Both the position numbers and the translations under genes were made by a program. Positions 1-5,789 of a stretch of DNA of 9,061 nucleotides are shown here, piece by piece. Under the pieces are notes generated by a model. That model worked only from the letters and a program-made list of their open reading frames with translations. It was not told the origin of the DNA and searched no databases. The DNA is from Dehalococcoidales bacterium (GTDB lineage: Bacteria > Chloroflexota > Dehalococcoidia > Dehalococcoidales > RBG-16-60-22): NCBI GenBank assembly GCA_030628245.1, contig DAOVRI010000064.1, forward strand, positions 1 to 9,061, written 5' to 3'. Within the stretch, counting starts at the first letter, position 1. Each line of letters starts with the position of its first letter.

Positions 1-667
1 GCACCAGAATCACCTCGTGCGGGGCGGTGGCATCAGCCTTGGCGGCCACTCGCCTTACCTTCTTAAGCTCCTCCATCAGATTGTACTTGGTGTGAAGTCG
101 GCCCGCCGTGTCGATAATCACCGTGTCAACCCGCCGACTTTCCGCCGCCTGCAGAGTGTCATAGACAACCGCCCCGGGGTCGGCCCCCGGCTGGTGCGCG
201 ACGACATCCACTCCCACCCTTTCACCCTGTTTCTTGAGCTGGTCGATGGCGGCCGCCCGGAAGGTATCGGCGGCAGCTATAAGCACACTCTTACCCTCTT
301 TCTTCATCTTAAAGGCAAGCTTGGCGATGGAGGTGGTCTTGCCGCTGCCGTTGACGCCGACGACCAGATAAACCTCAGGGGTCGTAATATTATCGCCTTT
401 TTCACGAGGAGGAATACTCAGGATGTTTACCATTGCTTCTTTCAGGGCTGAACTGACCTGTGAGCCGTCAAGCTTTTCCTCGGCGGCGCGCTGTTTTACT
501 TCGCCGATAAGTTTTTCCGTGGTGCTGACGCCGACATCCGCCGAGATGAGTAATTCGTAAAGCTCGTTCCAGACATCATCGCCAATGGTTTTACGGTCGA
601 ACAGGCCCATGGCCTGACCGAACCAGGTATCATGCGTGCGCTTCAAGGCTTTACTAAAGATGTTAAT
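1..667 (-). CDS. ftsY: Signal recognition particle receptor FtsY (5' part; C-terminus beyond window edge)
   Basis: This is the SRP receptor GTPase. With Ffh and 4.5S RNA it delivers ribosomes making membrane proteins to the SecYEG translocon at the inner face of the membrane. The 222 visible residues hold the helical N domain (about 10-85) and the start of the G domain: P-loop GVNGSGKT (104-111), DTFRAAA (134-140) and DTAGR (186-190). The TKLD guanine-specificity motif lies beyond the window. There is no long acidic A domain before the N domain, as in many short bacterial FtsY proteins. The start is read as ATT at 665-667. An in-frame TAA lies five codons upstream with no ATG, GTG or TTG between, and AGGAGGT sits 6 nt before the ATT. 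The only nearby alternative, TTG at codon 8, has no ribosome-binding site. Identity is very secure; the start is likely. Confidence 0.96.
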   Translation of the reverse strand, partial: MNIFSKALKRTHDTWFGQAMGLFDRKTIGDDVWNELYELLISADVGVSTTEKLIGEVKQRAAEEKLDGSQVSSALKEAMVNILSIPPREKGDNITTPEVYLVVGVNGSGKTTSIAKLAFKMKKEGKSVLIAAADTFRAAAIDQLKKQGERVGVDVVAHQPGADPGAVVYDTLQAAESRRVDTVIIDTAGRLHTKYNLMEELKKVRRVAAKADATAPHEVILV

Positions 668-673
668 GGGAGT

Positions 674-680
674 ACCTCCT
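674..680 (-). promoter_or_regulatory. Strong Shine-Dalgarno that fixes the ATT start of ftsY
   Basis: The minus strand reads AGGAGGT here, a near-perfect anti-16S match, 6 nt before the ATT codon at 665-667. In the ftsY frame the codons after the upstream TAA are GCA GGA GGT ACT CCC ATT. The ribosome-binding site therefore points to the rare start codon and not to the downstream TTG. Confidence 0.7.
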
Positions 681-686
681 GCTTAT

Positions 687-716
687 AGTATAAAGTAGTT
701 GGCGCAGGATTGGAAA
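687..716 (-). promoter_or_regulatory. Candidate sigma70 promoter of ftsY
   Basis: On the minus strand TTTCCA (711-716) and TATACT (687-692) are separated by 18 bp. The -10 matches the consensus at 5 of 6 positions, the -35 at 4 of 6. Transcription would begin around 680, giving an untranslated leader barely longer than the Shine-Dalgarno. The weak -35 keeps this tentative. Confidence 0.35.
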
Positions 717-790
717 GTTTTATTTTTAACCTCACCCCCTGTATCCCCCTCTCCTGGCAAGGCTTTCAGCAGGAGAGGGGGAGAAAAAGA

Positions 791-811
791 AAGAGGGGTT
801 TCACCCCTCTT
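791..811 (-). terminator. Likely terminator downstream of the RHH-like gene
   Basis: A perfect 9-bp stem (AAGAGGGGT with ACCCCTCTT) closes a 3-nt loop. Read on the minus strand it is followed at once by TCTTTTTCTC, a T-rich tract of the kind that supports intrinsic termination. It lies about 190 bp past the stop codon of the gene ending at 1001, among other repeat hairpins, so it may be a repeat with terminator activity. Confidence 0.5.
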
Positions 812-906
812 AGACTCCCCACCGGGGGTGGGGAATTAAAATCCCCCTTAATCCCCCTTTTACAAAGGGGGAAACTTACGGGATAAGCAGAGGATGTAAC
901 TGGGCA

Positions 907-934
907 GCCCGTCTACGCTAAAGCTACGACGGGC
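907..934. repeat. Small palindromic module nested in the composite repeat
   Basis: GCCCGTC (907-913) pairs with GACGGGC (928-934). The loop holds a short inner GCT-AA-AGC stem. The matching stretch of copy B (7101-7126) reads straight through without this block, so it looks like a separate insertion of about 30 bp into the repeat, roughly between 910 and 939. Confidence 0.5.
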
Positions 935-975
935 AGGCTGGGTGGGAATAGATACACAACTTAATCTTAAAATAT

Positions 976-1007
976 TAAACTAATTTACAAATAAACTAAT
1001 TTATAAA
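976..1007. repeat. Tandem 16-bp duplication across a gene end
   Basis: Units at 976-991 and 992-1007 are identical at 15 of 16 positions (TAAACTAATTTACAAA and TAAACTAATTTATAAA). The second unit contains the last codon and stop codon of the minus-strand gene ending at 1001; the first lies just beyond it. It may be slippage or the scar of an insertion. Confidence 0.6.
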
Positions 1008-1507
1008 CGCCCACGTTCTTTCTTAATGTTGTATGAATGCTGGATTACTTTTATTGCAAATGGCAACTGCTTTTCATTGTCTAGTAAAAATCTTGAAAAG
1101 CTCGCCATGTCATCTGTTATTTCAAGTTCTGGCTTTACGCCTCCAAATATGTCCTTAAATTCGTGAGGTCTTCCATATACAGTAATTCTCAAGTTACGTG
1201 AACGAGCATCCTGCACTGTTATCGTAACGGTATTGGGGTCTGCTACCCATCGCCTATTTTTACTATGATACTTCATCCCGTTTTTAGAAATACTGAATAT
1301 TGTATCTCTGAGTCCATTCAGTAAGCTCTGAATCTCAGGCACCTTACTGCTTGGATAATTATCACTATTGACTTCTGTCTCTTTCTTTTTCACATTTAAA
1401 ATTACTCTCAATACATCATTTGCGGAACAGAAAAACATGTTTAACTCAATAGCCTTGTTTACTAGTTCAAAGAATACATCGTCATCTAATGTTATTTGTT
1501 TGCTCAT
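1001..1507 (-). CDS. Hypothetical 168-aa protein with ribbon-helix-helix-like N-terminus
   Basis: I do not recognise the full-length family. Residues 3-38 look like a ribbon-helix-helix DNA-binding fold: a short strand (QITLDDD), a helix (11-22), then SANDVLRVIL (28-37), close to the PNDVLRRLL helix of RHH/SeqA-N-like proteins. A polar linker (about 40-57) joins an alpha/beta C-terminal domain of unknown role, with VTITVQDARSRNLRITVYG (94-112) and SFSRFLLDNEKQLPFAIKVIQHSY (136-159). The gene and its flanks are markedly AT-rich against GC-rich neighbours, which suggests acquisition by transfer. Shine-Dalgarno GAGGTG (1512-1517) sits 4 nt before the ATG. It is a single-gene unit with its own strong promoter, overlapped by repeated sites that the protein itself might bind (inference). 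A transcriptional regulator or antitoxin-like role is possible, but no toxin is adjacent. Confidence 0.8.
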   Translation of the reverse strand: MSKQITLDDDVFFELVNKAIELNMFFCSANDVLRVILNVKKKETEVNSDNYPSSKVPEIQSLLNGLRDTIFSISKNGMKYHSKNRRWVADPNTVTITVQDARSRNLRITVYGRPHEFKDIFGGVKPELEITDDMASFSRFLLDNEKQLPFAIKVIQHSYNIKKERGRL

Positions 1508-1530
1508 AACCCACCTCTGATTAATACATT

Positions 1531-1571
1531 TATGACATATCTATGTCATATGCTATATTATATATGTCATA
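1531..1571 (-). promoter_or_regulatory. Candidate operator: three copies of TATGTCATA over the promoter
   Basis: TATGACATA (1531-1539) and TATGTCATA (1542-1550) form a perfect 9-bp inverted repeat with a 2-bp gap. A third copy, TATGTCATA, is at 1563-1571. Centres are 11 and 21 bp apart, close to one and two helical turns, so all three would lie on the same face of the DNA. The third copy lies inside the promoter spacer and the dyad covers the expected transcription start, an arrangement suited to repression. Autoregulation by the RHH-like product is the simplest guess. Confidence 0.6.
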
Positions 1572-1585
1572 TATTTATCTGTCAA
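1557..1585 (-). promoter_or_regulatory. Perfect-consensus sigma70 promoter of the RHH-like gene
   Basis: On the minus strand TTGACA (1580-1585) and TATAAT (1557-1562) are separated by exactly 17 bp, matching the consensus at all 12 positions. Transcription should start near 1550, leaving a leader of about 42 nt before the ATG at 1507. Confidence 0.8.
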
Positions 1586-1691
1586 GTATTTTTTGAATTA
1601 TTTTTATTACTTGCCAATTAAATTATACACTGAAGTCTATTATATGGCTTTCCCGACGTCCTGTTAGTCGGATAGGACATAAGAGGTGGGG

Positions 1692-3983
1692 TCAGCCCCT
1701 ACCCCCCACCAGCTCTCTCAGTATCACCCCTGCCGCCGCTTTATCAAGGGGCTTATTGTTGTTGCCACACTTGGGGGACTGCACGCAGGAGGGGCAGCCG
1801 TCCTCGCAGGGGCACTCGGCGATGACATTGAGCGTAGCCTCCCAGAGCTCCGTTATCATTTCGAAACCCTTCTCGGCGATGCCGATGCCGCCGGGATAGG
1901 CGTCATAAATAAATATCTGCGCCCTGCCCGTATCGGGGTGGAGGGGGGTGGAAACCCCGCCAATGTCATTGCGGTCGCACAGGGCAAAGAGCGGCAGGAT
2001 ACCGATAGCAGCATGCTCGACGGCATGGAGTCCCCCGGCAAAGTCCATCGCCTTTTCCGCTATGATGGATATGGCTCTGGACGGCACGTCAAACCATAAC
2101 GCGACGGTGGGGAAGGTAATGGTGGGGAGGTCGAGAGGCTCTTCCCCTATCATCTCCTCGGAAAACTGGCGGTACTTCTTAAAGCCCACCACGTCGATAG
2201 TTACCTGAACGTCGCCGACGCTCACTTTTACAGCCCCTGCCTCTTTGCTCTCCCTCACCTTCTCGATACGCAGGTCATGGATTTCTTTAGTCTCGGTATA
2301 GTAGTTGACGCGGGTCGGCTCGGCATAAGCAACGTGGTTGGTTAAATCCAGCCGGGTTATCAGGTAAGAATCACCCTGGTGCAGGTAAACGGCGCCGGGG
2401 TGCACCTGGAAAAAGGCGACACTGCTCTCCACCGTTTCCATCAGCGAGCCGGTGGACACGTCCACGACGGCATAGTTCTCACCGGAGGACGAGCGGATAT
2501 TGATGGACTGGGCCGGGTAGGAAATGCTCGGCGCCAGGTACCACTTCCCACGCCGCTCACGAAGCTGGCCTTCCTGAGCCAGAACATCCCTTTCCTGTAT
2601 AAAATCGCCGCCGAAGACTTCTTCGTCAACAGCATCGAGGGGGCGTTCCCAGGCGGCGCAGAGCAGGTGGTCTTTCAGGATATAGGGGTTATCCGGGTTG
2701 ACCAGCACATGCTCAAAGCCCTTCTGGAAAAAATCGGAGGGGTGGCGCATAAAATACTGGTCGAGGGGATTATCCCAGGCCACCAGGAAGCTCAGAGATT
2801 CGCCCTGACTCCGCCCGCTCCGGCCCGCCTGCTGCCAGGTGCTGGAGATGCTCCCTGGATAGCCGTCCAGTATGGTCGCCTCCAGTCCGCCGCTATCGAT
2901 GCCCAGCTCCAGGGCATTGGTGGCCACCACCCCCAGCAACTCCCCGCCGAATAGCTCCCGCTCGATGCGGCGGCGGTCTTCCGGCATGTAGCCGCCGCGG
3001 TACGGCATAATCAACTTCGAAAGCTCATAGCTCTCTTCCTGCAGTCGCTGCTTCGTGTAGATATAAATAAGCTCGGTGAGACGGCGTGTGCGGGTAAACG
3101 TCAGGGTGCGGGTGCCCTGGCTGACCAGTTCCGTGAACAGGTTGGTGGCTTCCCAGTGGGCGCTGCGCCGGGCCGTTTTCTTCTTATCCATCAAGGGCGG
3201 ATTCCAGAAGACAAAGTCCTTCCAGCCTCGGGGAGAACCATCGTTATCGACGACCTCACAGGGCAGGCCAGTCAGTCCCGTGGCGTGCTCGCCGGGGTTG
3301 GCGATGGTCGCCGTGCACAGGATAAACTGCGGCTCCGAGCCGTAAAGCTGGCAGAGGCGGCGCAGGCGGCGCAGCACACCGGCGACGTGGGAGCCGAAAA
3401 CACCGCGGTAGATATGGGCTTCGTCAACCACCACGTAGCGCAGGCGACGCAGCAGGCTTGCCCACGACTGGTGATTGGGCAGGATGCCGACGTGCAGCAT
3501 ATCGGGATTGGTCAATATTACCCGTCCGTACCTCCTGACGTCCGCCCGCTCCGACCGCGGCGTATCTCCGTCGAAGGTCGCCAGAGCCTCCGGAGGTACT
3601 ATCGAAGGGCTGAACAGCTCGTGCAGCTTGCGCAGTTGGTCCTGGGCCAGGGCCTTGGTCGGGAACAGATAGATGGCGCGAGTACTGGGGTCCGTCAGAA
3701 TCGACTGCATCACCGCGATGTTATAGCACAGGGTCTTACCGCTGGCGCTGGAGGTGGCGATGATGACGTTCTTCCCCTGGCGGGTGTGATTCACCGCCTC
3801 GGCCTGGTGCGAATAGAGCGGCGACAGACCGTGCTCATCGAGGCAGTCCTGAAGCTCGCCGGCCAGAGGCTCGTCAAGCCCGGCATAGCTGGCCTGGCGG
3901 GGAGGAATGTGCTCGATGTGGGCAATCTGATTTTCGTAAGCGCTCTGGGACCGGAGATGATTGAGGAAGGCCTGGATTTCCAT
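1692..3983 (-). CDS. mrfA: MrfA/YprA-type DEAD/DEAH-box DNA helicase with C-terminal DUF1998 cysteine cluster
   Basis: This is a superfamily 2 helicase of 763 aa, close to the length of Bacillus subtilis MrfA (YprA), which works with the nuclease MrfB to repair mitomycin C adducts. Visible elements in order: SHQAEA (58-63), Walker A ATSSASGKT (76-84), DEAH (187-190), TAT (224-226), TNALELGID (355-363) and QQAGRSGR (384-391). The C-terminal DUF1998 region ends in a cysteine set, C726, C730, C733 and C739 with an extra C724, expected to bind metal. It starts 14 nt after the DUF503 gene, with AGAGAG ahead of the ATG, so the two are probably co-transcribed. No mrfB is in the window. The role as a cytosolic DNA-damage repair helicase follows from the family; the exact lesion is inferred. 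Confidence 0.9.
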   Translation of the reverse strand: MEIQAFLNHLRSQSAYENQIAHIEHIPPRQASYAGLDEPLAGELQDCLDEHGLSPLYSHQAEAVNHTRQGKNVIIATSSASGKTLCYNIAVMQSILTDPSTRAIYLFPTKALAQDQLRKLHELFSPSIVPPEALATFDGDTPRSERADVRRYGRVILTNPDMLHVGILPNHQSWASLLRRLRYVVVDEAHIYRGVFGSHVAGVLRRLRRLCQLYGSEPQFILCTATIANPGEHATGLTGLPCEVVDNDGSPRGWKDFVFWNPPLMDKKKTARRSAHWEATNLFTELVSQGTRTLTFTRTRRLTELIYIYTKQRLQEESYELSKLIMPYRGGYMPEDRRRIERELFGGELLGVVATNALELGIDSGGLEATILDGYPGSISSTWQQAGRSGRSQGESLSFLVAWDNPLDQYFMRHPSDFFQKGFEHVLVNPDNPYILKDHLLCAAWERPLDAVDEEVFGGDFIQERDVLAQEGQLRERRGKWYLAPSISYPAQSINIRSSSGENYAVVDVSTGSLMETVESSVAFFQVHPGAVYLHQGDSYLITRLDLTNHVAYAEPTRVNYYTETKEIHDLRIEKVRESKEAGAVKVSVGDVQVTIDVVGFKKYRQFSEEMIGEEPLDLPTITFPTVALWFDVPSRAISIIAEKAMDFAGGLHAVEHAAIGILPLFALCDRNDIGGVSTPLHPDTGRAQIFIYDAYPGGIGIAEKGFEMITELWEATLNVIAECPCEDGCPSCVQSPKCGNNNKPLDKAAAGVILRELVGGRG

Positions 3984-3997
3984 GACAGCTCTCTACC

Positions 3998-4288
3998 CTA
4001 AACGTCTATAATCTCGATTTCATAGTCGAGCATTTCCACCTCGAAGCGGGCGCTTTCGATGAAGTTGACCACCCGGGAAAGGACCTGGTTGGTATGCCGC
4101 TTATTATTACTGATACAGCAAATCCCCACGGTCGCCAGCTGCCAGGCATCGTTATCGCCAACCTCGGCGACGGCCACATCGAACTTATTGCGCACCCGGC
4201 TCGTGATAGACTTAAGAACCTGCCGTTTACCCTTAAGGGACATGTTTTCCGGCAGGCGGAGGCTTACCTTAGCTACACCAACATTCAT
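3998..4288 (-). CDS. DUF503 family (YlxP-like) small protein
   Basis: The 96-aa product begins MNVGVAKVSLRLPENMSLKG and contains LKSITSRVRNKFDVAVAEV (25-43) and DAWQLATVGICCISNN (47-62), the pattern of DUF503/YlxP proteins of about 92-96 aa. In many bacteria ylxP lies in the nusA-infB-rbfA region, hinting at a link with translation or ribosome biogenesis, but the biochemical role is not settled. Here it is first gene of an operon with the MrfA-like helicase. The frame is open upstream to a TTG at 4366. I chose the ATG at 4288 because family homology starts there and because a good promoter (4338-4366) occupies the longer reading frame. The Shine-Dalgarno is poor. Confidence 0.88.
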   Translation of the reverse strand: MNVGVAKVSLRLPENMSLKGKRQVLKSITSRVRNKFDVAVAEVGDNDAWQLATVGICCISNNKRHTNQVLSRVVNFIESARFEVEMLDYEIEIIDV

Positions 4289-4337
4289 CCGACAATTAAA
4301 AATTTCAGGATTACACTGGAAAAACGCTATCACATCT

Positions 4338-4366
4338 AATCTACCACCCGCTCCCACGAGTGTCAA
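4338..4366 (-). promoter_or_regulatory. Candidate promoter of the DUF503-mrfA operon
   Basis: On the minus strand a perfect -35 TTGACA (4361-4366) and a 4-of-6 -10 TAGATT (4338-4343) are 17 bp apart. A start near 4331 would give a leader of about 43 nt to the ATG at 4288. It faces away from the promoters of the rightward operon. Confidence 0.55.
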
Positions 4367-4384
4367 ACAGGAGTCAAAAGAGGC

Positions 4385-4413
4385 TTGACATTTTCCTTAT
4401 TTTTGCCGATACT
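4385..4413 (+). promoter_or_regulatory. Candidate promoter P1 of the rightward operon
   Basis: TTGACA (4385-4390) and GATACT (4408-4413, 4 of 6) are separated by 17 bp. Transcription from about 4420 would give a leader of some 85 nt containing the hairpin at 4458-4491. Confidence 0.5.
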
Positions 4414-4416
4414 TAT

Positions 4417-4446
4417 TTGTCTACCATCATAGCCCTATGCTAATAT
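4417..4446 (+). promoter_or_regulatory. Candidate promoter P2 (extended -10) of the rightward operon
   Basis: TGCTAATAT (4438-4446) has the TGn extension typical of extended -10 promoters. A weak -35, TTGTCT (4417-4422), lies 18 bp before it. The start would be near 4453, just ahead of the leader hairpin. It could be an alternative to P1. Confidence 0.35.
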
Positions 4447-4457
4447 ACAGTGGGGCC

Positions 4458-4491
4458 ATGTAGGATATCAGGATAGCTATATCCCCTACAT
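4458..4491 (+). promoter_or_regulatory. Leader hairpin just before the Shine-Dalgarno of the DRE-TIM gene
   Basis: ATGTAGG (4458-4464) pairs with CCTACAT (4485-4491). An inner ATAT/ATAT pairing (4465-4468 with 4479-4482) follows across a 2-nt bulge. The AGGAGG ribosome-binding site (4495-4500) begins 4 nt after the stem. The fold could modulate translation or stabilise the mRNA 5' end. No known riboswitch class was recognised. Confidence 0.45.
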
Positions 4492-4505
4492 AGCAGGAGG
4501 TATAA

Positions 4506-5750
4506 ATGCCCAAGATTTATCTTATTGATGTAACCAACCGTGACGGCGTGCAGACGGCCAGACTCGGTCTATCCAAGCTGGAAAAGACCATGATAAATAT
4601 CTACCTGAACGAGATGGGCATCTTTCAGTCCGAGTTCGGGTTTCCTACCACCAGGCACGAGATTAACTACCTGAAGGCTAACCTGGAGCTGGCCGAGATA
4701 GGCGTGATAAAACCACTCCGCCTCGGCGGATGGATAAGAGCCATCCCGGCCGATGTAGAGACCACGTTCCGTAATGTACCGGATATCGACCACCTTAGCC
4801 TTTCCATATCCACATCAGACCAGATGATTAACGGCAAGTTCCAGGGCCGCAAGACAAAGGACGACATTATCAAAGACATGACCGAGGCGGTCGATGCCGC
4901 CCGCGCGGCCGGCGCCGAGTCCATAGCGGCCAACGCCGAAGATGCCTCAAGGACTGATATCAATTACCTCGTCGAGTTCGGGCTGGCCGCCAAGGAACAC
5001 GGTGCAGACAGAATCAGGTACTGCGATACGCTGGGGTATGATAACACCTTCACCATCTACGACAACGGCAGGACAATGGCGGAAAAAATCGGACTGCCCA
5101 TCGAGCTTCACTGTCACAACGACCTGGGCATGGCGGTAGCCAACTCCATCGCCGGGGCGATGGGAGTTATCGACGGCGGGCAGGACGCCTACATTAACAC
5201 CACCATCAACGGCATCGGGGAGAGATCCGGCAACGCCGACCTTATCGCCGTAATCCTGGCCGCGAGGAAATCGAAGGATATCGCCCAGAGGTATGAGCTG
5301 GCGGGGCCGATTGCCCTGAACAAGGCATATAAAATAGCCAAGTTCGCCAGCTATGCCTTCGACGTACCCATACCCATCAACCAGCCCGGCGTCGGCTCCA
5401 ACGCCTTCGCCCACGAGTCCGGAATACACGCCGACGGCGTCCTGAAGGACCCGGAAAACTACGAACTATATAACTATGAAGAGCTGGGGAGAGGCGAGGC
5501 CGAGTTCGTGGAAACGGGACGGGAAATCTGTACGGGTGAGTACGGCGGCATATCCGGTTTCAGCCATGTCATGAGCAAGCTGGAAGTACCGGTCAAGTTC
5601 CCGGATAGGGAGAAGGCCAGCGAGATTCTGGAGCTGGTGAGATATGCCAATGTAGAATCGCAGAAGCCTCTTATTGAGGACCAGCTGCTGTTTATTGCCA
5701 AGTATCCCGGGATTGCCAAGAAACTGTTGACACTAACGCCCCTCGCCTAG
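4506..5750 (+). CDS. DRE-TIM acyltransferase: homocitrate synthase / Re-citrate synthase family
   Basis: The enzyme would condense acetyl-CoA with a 2-oxo acid in a metal-dependent TIM barrel. The 414-aa protein shows LIDVTNRDGVQ (6-16), with R12 and D13 in the catalytic/metal RD pair; HCH at 202-204 supplying metal-binding histidines; NGIGERSGNADL (235-246); and HESGIHADGVLKDPENYE (303-320) of the subdomain after the barrel. It lacks the C-terminal regulatory domain of full-length LeuA. The HADGVLKD segment favours homocitrate synthase over isopropylmalate synthase. Re-citrate synthases known from Clostridium kluyveri and Dehalococcoides belong to this superfamily and are commonly annotated as homocitrate or isopropylmalate synthases. 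In a Dehalococcoidia-like genome, a role in citrate and glutamate synthesis is therefore quite possible. Substrate cannot be fixed from sequence. It has a strong AGGAGG site and heads a probable three-gene operon. Confidence 0.88.
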   Translation: MPKIYLIDVTNRDGVQTARLGLSKLEKTMINIYLNEMGIFQSEFGFPTTRHEINYLKANLELAEIGVIKPLRLGGWIRAIPADVETTFRNVPDIDHLSLSISTSDQMINGKFQGRKTKDDIIKDMTEAVDAARAAGAESIAANAEDASRTDINYLVEFGLAAKEHGADRIRYCDTLGYDNTFTIYDNGRTMAEKIGLPIELHCHNDLGMAVANSIAGAMGVIDGGQDAYINTTINGIGERSGNADLIAVILAARKSKDIAQRYELAGPIALNKAYKIAKFASYAFDVPIPINQPGVGSNAFAHESGIHADGVLKDPENYELYNYEELGRGEAEFVETGREICTGEYGGISGFSHVMSKLEVPVKFPDREKASEILELVRYANVESQKPLIEDQLLFIAKYPGIAKKLLTLTPLA

Positions 5751-5789
5751 ACAGTCCGTAGACGATAAACAGTCTATCGTGGTTTTGAC

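Larger units (their letters stand above)
730..954. repeat. Composite intergenic cluster of hairpin repeats (copy A)
   Basis: This non-coding stretch is a chain of short inverted repeats. Perfect stems lie at 745-756/770-781 (12 bp), 791-799/803-811 (9 bp), 816-823/827-834 (8 bp) and 852-860/864-872 (9 bp), followed by a palindromic block at 907-934. A near-duplicate pair of C-rich 10-mers is at 841-860. It opens with CCTCACCCCCT (730-740) and ends with GGGTGGGAATAGATA (940-954). The cluster at 6958-7126 has the same opening and nearly the same ending around different inner modules. This fits REP/MITE-like dispersed elements; no transposase is encoded. Confidence 0.65.

Noticed and set aside
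17..451. 144-codon plus-strand open frame opposite ftsY
   Set aside because: The minus strand encodes unmistakable FtsY motifs over the whole interval; the plus frame is a shadow.
730..954. CRISPR array
   Set aside because: The repeated elements are different hairpins without a constant direct repeat and regular spacers.
1653..1678. Terminator after the helicase gene
   Set aside because: CCGAC/GTCGG and GTCCT/AGGAC are competing 5-bp stems with long loops and no T-tract.
3156..4001. 281-codon plus-strand open frame antisense to the helicase gene
   Set aside because: It lies wholly opposite a helicase gene with every motif intact and has no recognisable domain or good ribosome-binding site; long antisense frames are expected in GC-rich coding DNA.
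4289..4366. 26-codon N-terminal extension of the DUF503 protein from TTG at 4366
   Set aside because: The extension is not family-like, and a TTGACA-17-TAGATT promoter lies inside it, with the TTG itself being part of the -35 box.
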